From Vesta saturnalis (Eukaryota; Arthropoda; Insecta; Coleoptera; Lampyridae): a stretch of 64,000 nucleotides of DNA. The number at the start of each line of letters is the position of its first letter. Position 1 is the first letter of the stretch. Under the pieces are notes generated by a model. The model was not told the origin of the DNA. It ran no database searches and was given only the letters and a program-made list of their open reading frames with translations. A program made the position numbers and the translations under genes. Shown one piece after another: positions 60,901 through 64,000 of this stretch. The stretch lies in contig JARFJB010000987.1 in NCBI GenBank assembly GCA_036346205.1, positions 2,243,501 to 2,307,500 of the forward strand, written 5' to 3'.

Positions 60901-63900
60901 ATATTTTGTCGCCTTCTTGGTAAAAGAAAAGCGACCTGGAATAAATTAAGAGCGGCATCGCGGTTTAAAAACTCTAATTACGCCATGTTTAATTAATATG
61001 CAAGACGTTTGATCACACCGTAGTAGGATTTAAATGTTAATCCCCCAACATGACTTTATTATTTTCCCCTCGTTCTACTCGGTGTAAAAAGCTTAGATGG
61101 CCATATTCTGTCACTCACTTCATAAATGATTGTAGATCCTCACATATAACTTCGCAACCTGGCCATTTACATACACCGTGTCCGTATAAGTGTTGAACTT
61201 TGTCAGTACCCGTTCTTTCGTTGTCCAATTTGTCTTCAAAGCACATATCGTCTCTACTTGTGCGACTTGACGGTATCCCGCTTATAATACCTATAAATGT
61301 ATGTTAAAAAGCTCGTTAGATTTCGTGCTATGAGCTAAACGTTAAGCGAAAATGCGTGTTGCGTTTGCAATGACTTACCATTCACGTCGGGCAGTGAACA
61401 TTTGCTATTAGTTACGTGAAGCTGTTGGTCGTTTCCATTTGGTGGTTCTTTCCACGGACTCATCACGTCTCGAGAGGTCAACCCTGTTCAATAAATGTCA
61501 GTTTCAATATCCTTTCGAACGTAACCGCGTTGGTGGCAGCTTCACGTGCGTTTAAAACCGAAGGCGTTGGTGGTCGAACGGGTTCCAGCATGAGTTGGGC
61601 AGGGGATAAGAGGAATAGAGGAACGGGCAAGTGCCAATAGTTTTAACCACACGTGAAGCAGTGGCGCGCTTCGTTTTAAACTCAGTTCTGGAAAATTCAT
61701 TTCACCGATCAATACCGACTAAATAAACCTACATCAATGCCGATAATTAATTATTTCAAGTGGCATTGCCCAATTTAAAGGTTCGATTGCTAAACGAGGG
61801 TAAGTAAAATGGACAGACAGGAATGGGAATACATACCTCGCTGGAACTCGTCAACCGTGATACTCTTCGACCACACGCAAACGATCCACCTTCATTTAAC
61901 AAACTTGCTGACTTTCTTTCAATTCCAAATAGACATGCATTTTTTTTAATAATTCGCAAAGTTTGACAATATTTATTATTTAAGGAGATCAAAGCAAGCA
62001 TGATTTCATGTGAGTTTGGCAGTTTGTGAATATTTATAATTACAAAGAAAAGTCAGATAAACTCAAAATAAGGATGTTGATAATTGTGAAGATCGGTTAA
62101 TTACAAAAAAAATGTTAGGTTGTTCTTGTACGTTCAGATGAGATATGATACTCTTCGCTCCTACCTGCTCCTTGAACTAACATCATCGGTTGCATCCCCA
62201 TGCCTTGATGAACCACGTATTGTCGTTGTACAATTTGAAGCTGTTGTATAAGTTGCTGTTGCTGAAGTGCTAACTGTTGTAAAGATGATGATGATGCTTT
62301 CTTTTTATCGCCGCTTTGTAATATTTGCGTTTGTTGAATCAAATTTAATTGAAGTTGCTCTTGTAATTGTTGCATGGTCTGCTCTATTTGTTTTTTCCCC
62401 AATTCAACTAGTTGTTTTTGCTGCAAAATGTTACCTTTGTATGATGTTTGATACATATATAAAGAAGTGATTTGTCAAGAATTCACTTGCTAATTTTGCT
62501 ACCTGATGATGTTGCTGAAGTAATGAATGTTGTTTCATGAGCGATTGTAATTGTGATGGACTAAGTACGTGTTGTTGCAATAATTGCTGCATATGATGAA
62601 GTCCGGATACAGGCGACCCCATCATCTGAGAAGCCGATGCGGTTTGCGTCTAAATTGTGCGAATTATTTACTTTTCAGTTAATAGTTAAACAGTAACCAA
62701 CCTGGGATGCGGGTACGGATGCGTTGTGTGTTTTCTGTGCATCGGAGGCCGGTGGAGGCGAATGCTCTTGCTGCACTCGCTTCTCCGAGGATGGACTTGT
62801 GCTACCATTACCTTTTACTTCTCTGTCTTGATCCCAAACACGTTCCAGCTCCAGCTGTTGCTGATGTTGTTGTTCTTTTAAAACTTTCTCTAGTGAAGCA
62901 GCCTGCTATAAGAAAAAAGAAAATATATTTAAAGAAATAGACAACGCACACATATAACTTTTATTTTATTCATCTTTTATACGTATACATGTAAAAGCGT
63001 AGAAATGTGAGGTGCATGTTTAGGTAGTAAAGTAAAGGGAGTCGTGCATGTGATAAATGTGATTGATTTCCAGCGCGTGGAACGGCTGTGAACGGCCGCA
63101 TTAGGACCTCGGAAGCTATGTGTCTCTGAGCAATGGTCCGGTCATAATACCTGTACACTTTCACAAATATATAGTTCCTTAAATTCGCCAGAGCTAACCT
63201 GATGTATTATAGGGACACGCATCTATACTTTCGGAATAAAATATTGCCTTTTCATAAGCAACGTATCGACCTAACCTAATTCAGAATTGCTCATTATTCT
63301 TTAACCAAATTATTACTACACTCAACTAGATAAGCGCGACTCAAACGTTTCCTTGGTATTGTCTACGAATATAATTCAACCGTCTGCAATAATAAACCAA
63401 CCCTCTGCCGCACAGTATAAACAGCGACGAGAAACAAGAGGGTCCGCAATTCTGTTTTCCCCATATTAATGATTCAATATCAATTAGCGGTACACTGAAT
63501 TATATAAACTTAATCTTGACGCTGAAAGGAAAAAGAAACTCGAGAAAATTGAATGTAACGCTTACAAAATTGAAACAGACTTAAATAATTGAATAAAATG
63601 AGGCGACAGAAAGTGCAACAAACAGTTCATCCAGACTTGAAACTGGACATCTCACTAATTCTAAACCAATTCTATTTGTTCACTAAATATACCTGTATTT
63701 CAATTTTATGTTAATCGATCCTTCGTAAAAATCTCATGAAATTTTTAAAATGTAAATTTTAATTTTGGAGCAAAGTCAAGAACTGAACATTCGCGAATAT
63801 TTATTAGGTTCAAAGGGTTCAAAGGGAAAGTACGTTCATTCAAGTCTATATTTACATGCAAATTAAAAGAAACTGATTGAGTATTGAGATGCAGAAAAAA

Positions 63901-63930
63901 AATCAAAAATAAGTCTTTTCTTACCGCCAT
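54642..63930 (-). CDS. FoxP: Forkhead box P transcription factor, whole locus
   Basis: Sequence-specific nuclear transcription factor; FoxP proteins dimerise through a leucine zipper. Twelve coding exons for isoform A (62702-62905, 62503-62649, 62165-62420, 61379-61483, 61119-61290, 60393-60739, 60108-60184, 59949-60050, 56956-57104, 55154-55220, 54984-55093, 54642-54918) sum to 2013 bp, an exact 671 codons with stop, all with matching phases. Isoform B ends in 56424-56603 and totals 1590 bp, 529 residues plus any first exon. Domain order: Q-rich N-terminus, C2H2 finger, zipper, forkhead, acidic/His-rich C-terminus. A two-codon 5' exon may lie at 63925-63930; otherwise the start is outside the window. 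No premature stop or frameshift in any exon. Introns are mostly short except 57105-59948. Confidence 0.95.
54984..55093 (-). CDS. FoxP: FoxP exon: C-terminal segment
   Basis: 110 bp between TTTTTTCAG and GG|GTAAGT. ASMLEDNMQFLSGTTNVCNR, then SQSPSHDHIG. Confidence 0.9.
55154..55220 (-). CDS. FoxP: FoxP exon: SKSPTLNHSPTIYGDHIIQ
   Basis: 67 bp, acceptor TACACAG, donor CAG|GTAATA. Phase fits exon A only, so it belongs to isoform A. Resembles the SPTL..SPT.YG segment after the forkhead in other FoxP proteins. Confidence 0.9.
56424..56603 (-). CDS. FoxP: FoxP alternative exon B: variant recognition helix with own stop
   Basis: 180 bp with acceptor GTGTGTAG, same phase as exon A. NAIRTNLSLHKCFVRYEDDF then GSFWMVDDAEFVKRRHLSRG, then RPRKYDPTPSPTPPPHCAQ and TAA at 56424-56426. 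The helix His that follows Arg in exon A (RHNLS) is Thr here (RTNLS). RGRPRK matches an AT-hook core. A terminal exon: isoform B would lack the C-terminal 54.6-55.2 kb exons. Comparable alternative FoxP isoforms are known in other insects. Confidence 0.92.
   Translation of the reverse strand, partial: NAIRTNLSLHKCFVRYEDDFGSFWMVDDAEFVKRRHLSRGRPRKYDPTPSPTPPPHCAQ
56956..57104 (-). CDS. FoxP: FoxP alternative exon A: canonical recognition helix and wing
   Basis: 149 bp, acceptor TTGTTAG, donor GG|GTACGT. NAVRHNLSLHKCFMRVENVK then GAVWTVDEVEFYKRRPQRC, the standard FoxP helix 3 and wing 1. Joins in phase to 55154-55220. Confidence 0.95.
57105..59948 (-). other. FoxP intron before the alternative exons
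   Basis: 2.8 kb without recognisable coding or TE motifs. The largest intron seen; it precedes the A/B choice and may hold splicing control elements, none of which I can identify. Confidence 0.6.
59949..60050 (-). CDS. FoxP: FoxP exon: forkhead helix 2 region
   Basis: 34 codons, phase 0 both ends: SIIESPDKQLTLNEIYNWF then QNTFCYFRRNAATWK. It must be followed by the recognition helix, supplied by exon A or exon B. Donor AAG|GTATTA. Confidence 0.95.
60108..60184 (-). CDS. FoxP: FoxP exon: forkhead start
   Basis: 77 bp. Reads IQRNREFYKNADVRPPFTYA then SLIRQ, the N-terminal strand and helix 1 of the FoxP forkhead. Donor CAG|GTATGA. Confidence 0.95.
60393..60739 (-). CDS. FoxP: FoxP exon: finger end and leucine zipper
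   Basis: 347 bp. HLNTEHTLDDRSTAQARVQM, then the zipper VVSQLELQLQKERDRLQAMM used for FoxP dimerisation, a Pro/Val-rich spacer and PGPIRRRISDKSALSLAGG. Acceptor TTTACAG, donor GGAG|GTAAGT. Confidence 0.95.
61119..61290 (-). CDS. FoxP: FoxP exon: zinc finger, first part
   Basis: 172 bp. ISGIPSSRTSRDDMCFEDK, then LYGHGVCKWPGCEVICEDLQ: the two Cys of the FoxP C2H2 finger. The His pair (HLNTEH) is on the next exon. Donor GAA|GTGAGT. Confidence 0.94.
61379..61483 (-). CDS. FoxP: FoxP exon: linker SRDVMSPWKEPP
   Basis: 105 bp between TTGAACAG and AATG|GTAAGT. Phase fits both neighbours. Encodes a polar linker ahead of the zinc finger. Confidence 0.88.
62165..62420 (-). CDS. FoxP: FoxP exon: poly-Q segment
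   Basis: 256 bp. QKQLVELGKKQIEQTMQQL then Q-rich text to QPMMLVQGAG. TTTTGCAG acceptor; donor CAG|GTAGGA, leaving one base that joins the next exon to make Gly. Confidence 0.92.
62503..62649 (-). CDS. FoxP: FoxP exon: MQQLLQQHVLSPSQLQ segment
   Basis: 49 codons, phase 0 to phase 0, AATTTAG acceptor and CAG|GTAGCA donor. Contains HMQQLLQQHVLSPSQLQSLM, the most conserved N-terminal motif of FoxP proteins. Confidence 0.93.
62702..62905 (-). CDS. FoxP: FoxP exon: N-terminal coiled Q-rich segment
   Basis: 68 codons, phase 0 at both ends, between TTATAG and CAG|GTTGGT. Reads QAASLEKVLKEQQHQQQLEL, then a Ser/Pro-rich stretch ending SVPASQ. Confidence 0.88.
63925..63930 (-). CDS. FoxP: FoxP candidate first coding exon (ATG GCG)
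   Basis: GAAATGGCG followed by GTAAGA, a strong donor, with good start context. It ends in phase 0, as the next exon (62905) requires, giving an N-terminus MAQAASLEKV. Only two codons, so chance is a real possibility. Confidence 0.4.
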
Positions 63931-64000
63931 TTCAGTCACTTTTAAACAATATCAGGATATTTAGGCGAAGGGAAATTTTTAAAGAATTTACACACAAAAT

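Noticed and set aside
61800..61865. EEYHG-like frame near a GT donor as a further FoxP exon
   Set aside because: The phases of 62165-62420 and 61379-61483 join directly to give QGAGLTSRD; an extra exon is not needed.
1..64000. CRISPR array, operons or tRNA/rRNA genes
   Set aside because: None seen; the intron-containing FoxP and the TE content show eukaryotic nuclear DNA.

Overview
This window looks like a stretch of a large, AT-rich insect nuclear genome. The only host gene I can recognise is the right-hand part, a minus-strand FoxP transcription factor (about 54.6-63.9 kb) split into a dozen small exons with clean GT/AG junctions. About 50 kb to its left is almost wholly transposable-element (TE) sequence in many states of decay: pogo/Tigger, hAT, piggyBac and mariner DNA transposons, a Ty3/gypsy-like LTR retrotransposon, at least six kinds of non-LTR (LINE) fragments, foldback DNA and simple repeats. 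I cannot name the species; a TE-rich beetle-like genome is a guess.

Layout, left part. 1-3834 (minus) is a decayed member of an abundant, uncharacterised metazoan repeat-like protein family. 3901-4051 is a 151-bp perfect-ended palindromic MITE. 4.55-11.83 kb is a pogo-like element (pogo-1) that appears split by a minus-strand LINE (5.82-10.64 kb), which is itself split by an almost intact mariner (6910-8616) with a 31-bp terminal inverted repeat (TIR). 11.83-22.62 kb is a four-deep nest: a piggyBac-like element (minus; 5' end at 22623 next to TTAA) holds a gypsy-like LTR element (13012-22436, target duplication CTCAG); its gag holds a second pogo (pogo-2, 13660-20138); that pogo's transposase holds a hAT element (14426-18363, target duplication CTGATATC).

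Middle part. 25.3-50 kb carries three copies of one LINE family (LINE-A; minus at 25.3-27.9, plus at 38.1-39.96, and a 3' scrap at 30.97 kb inside a third pogo), other LINE fragments (28.0, 33.6, 36.9, 40.3-42.7, 48.6-49.7 kb), two DD34D mariner remnants (35.6 minus, 45.6 plus), a 328-bp tetranucleotide array with an ordered gradient of unit types, a nine-unit GCGCCTAA minisatellite, and a GC-rich foldback structure (42.7-45.5 kb).

Right part. FoxP encodes a Q-rich N-terminus, a C2H2 zinc finger, a leucine zipper and a forkhead domain. The last part of the forkhead is encoded by two alternative exons with the same phase: exon A (56956-57104), which splices on to three further coding exons, and exon B (56424-56603), which carries its own stop and an AT-hook-like RGRPRK. 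The FoxP exons show no lesions, whereas almost every TE reading frame is broken, so the frameshifts on the left are mostly real decay rather than general sequence error. The TE genes do not cooperate with the host gene in any way visible here.
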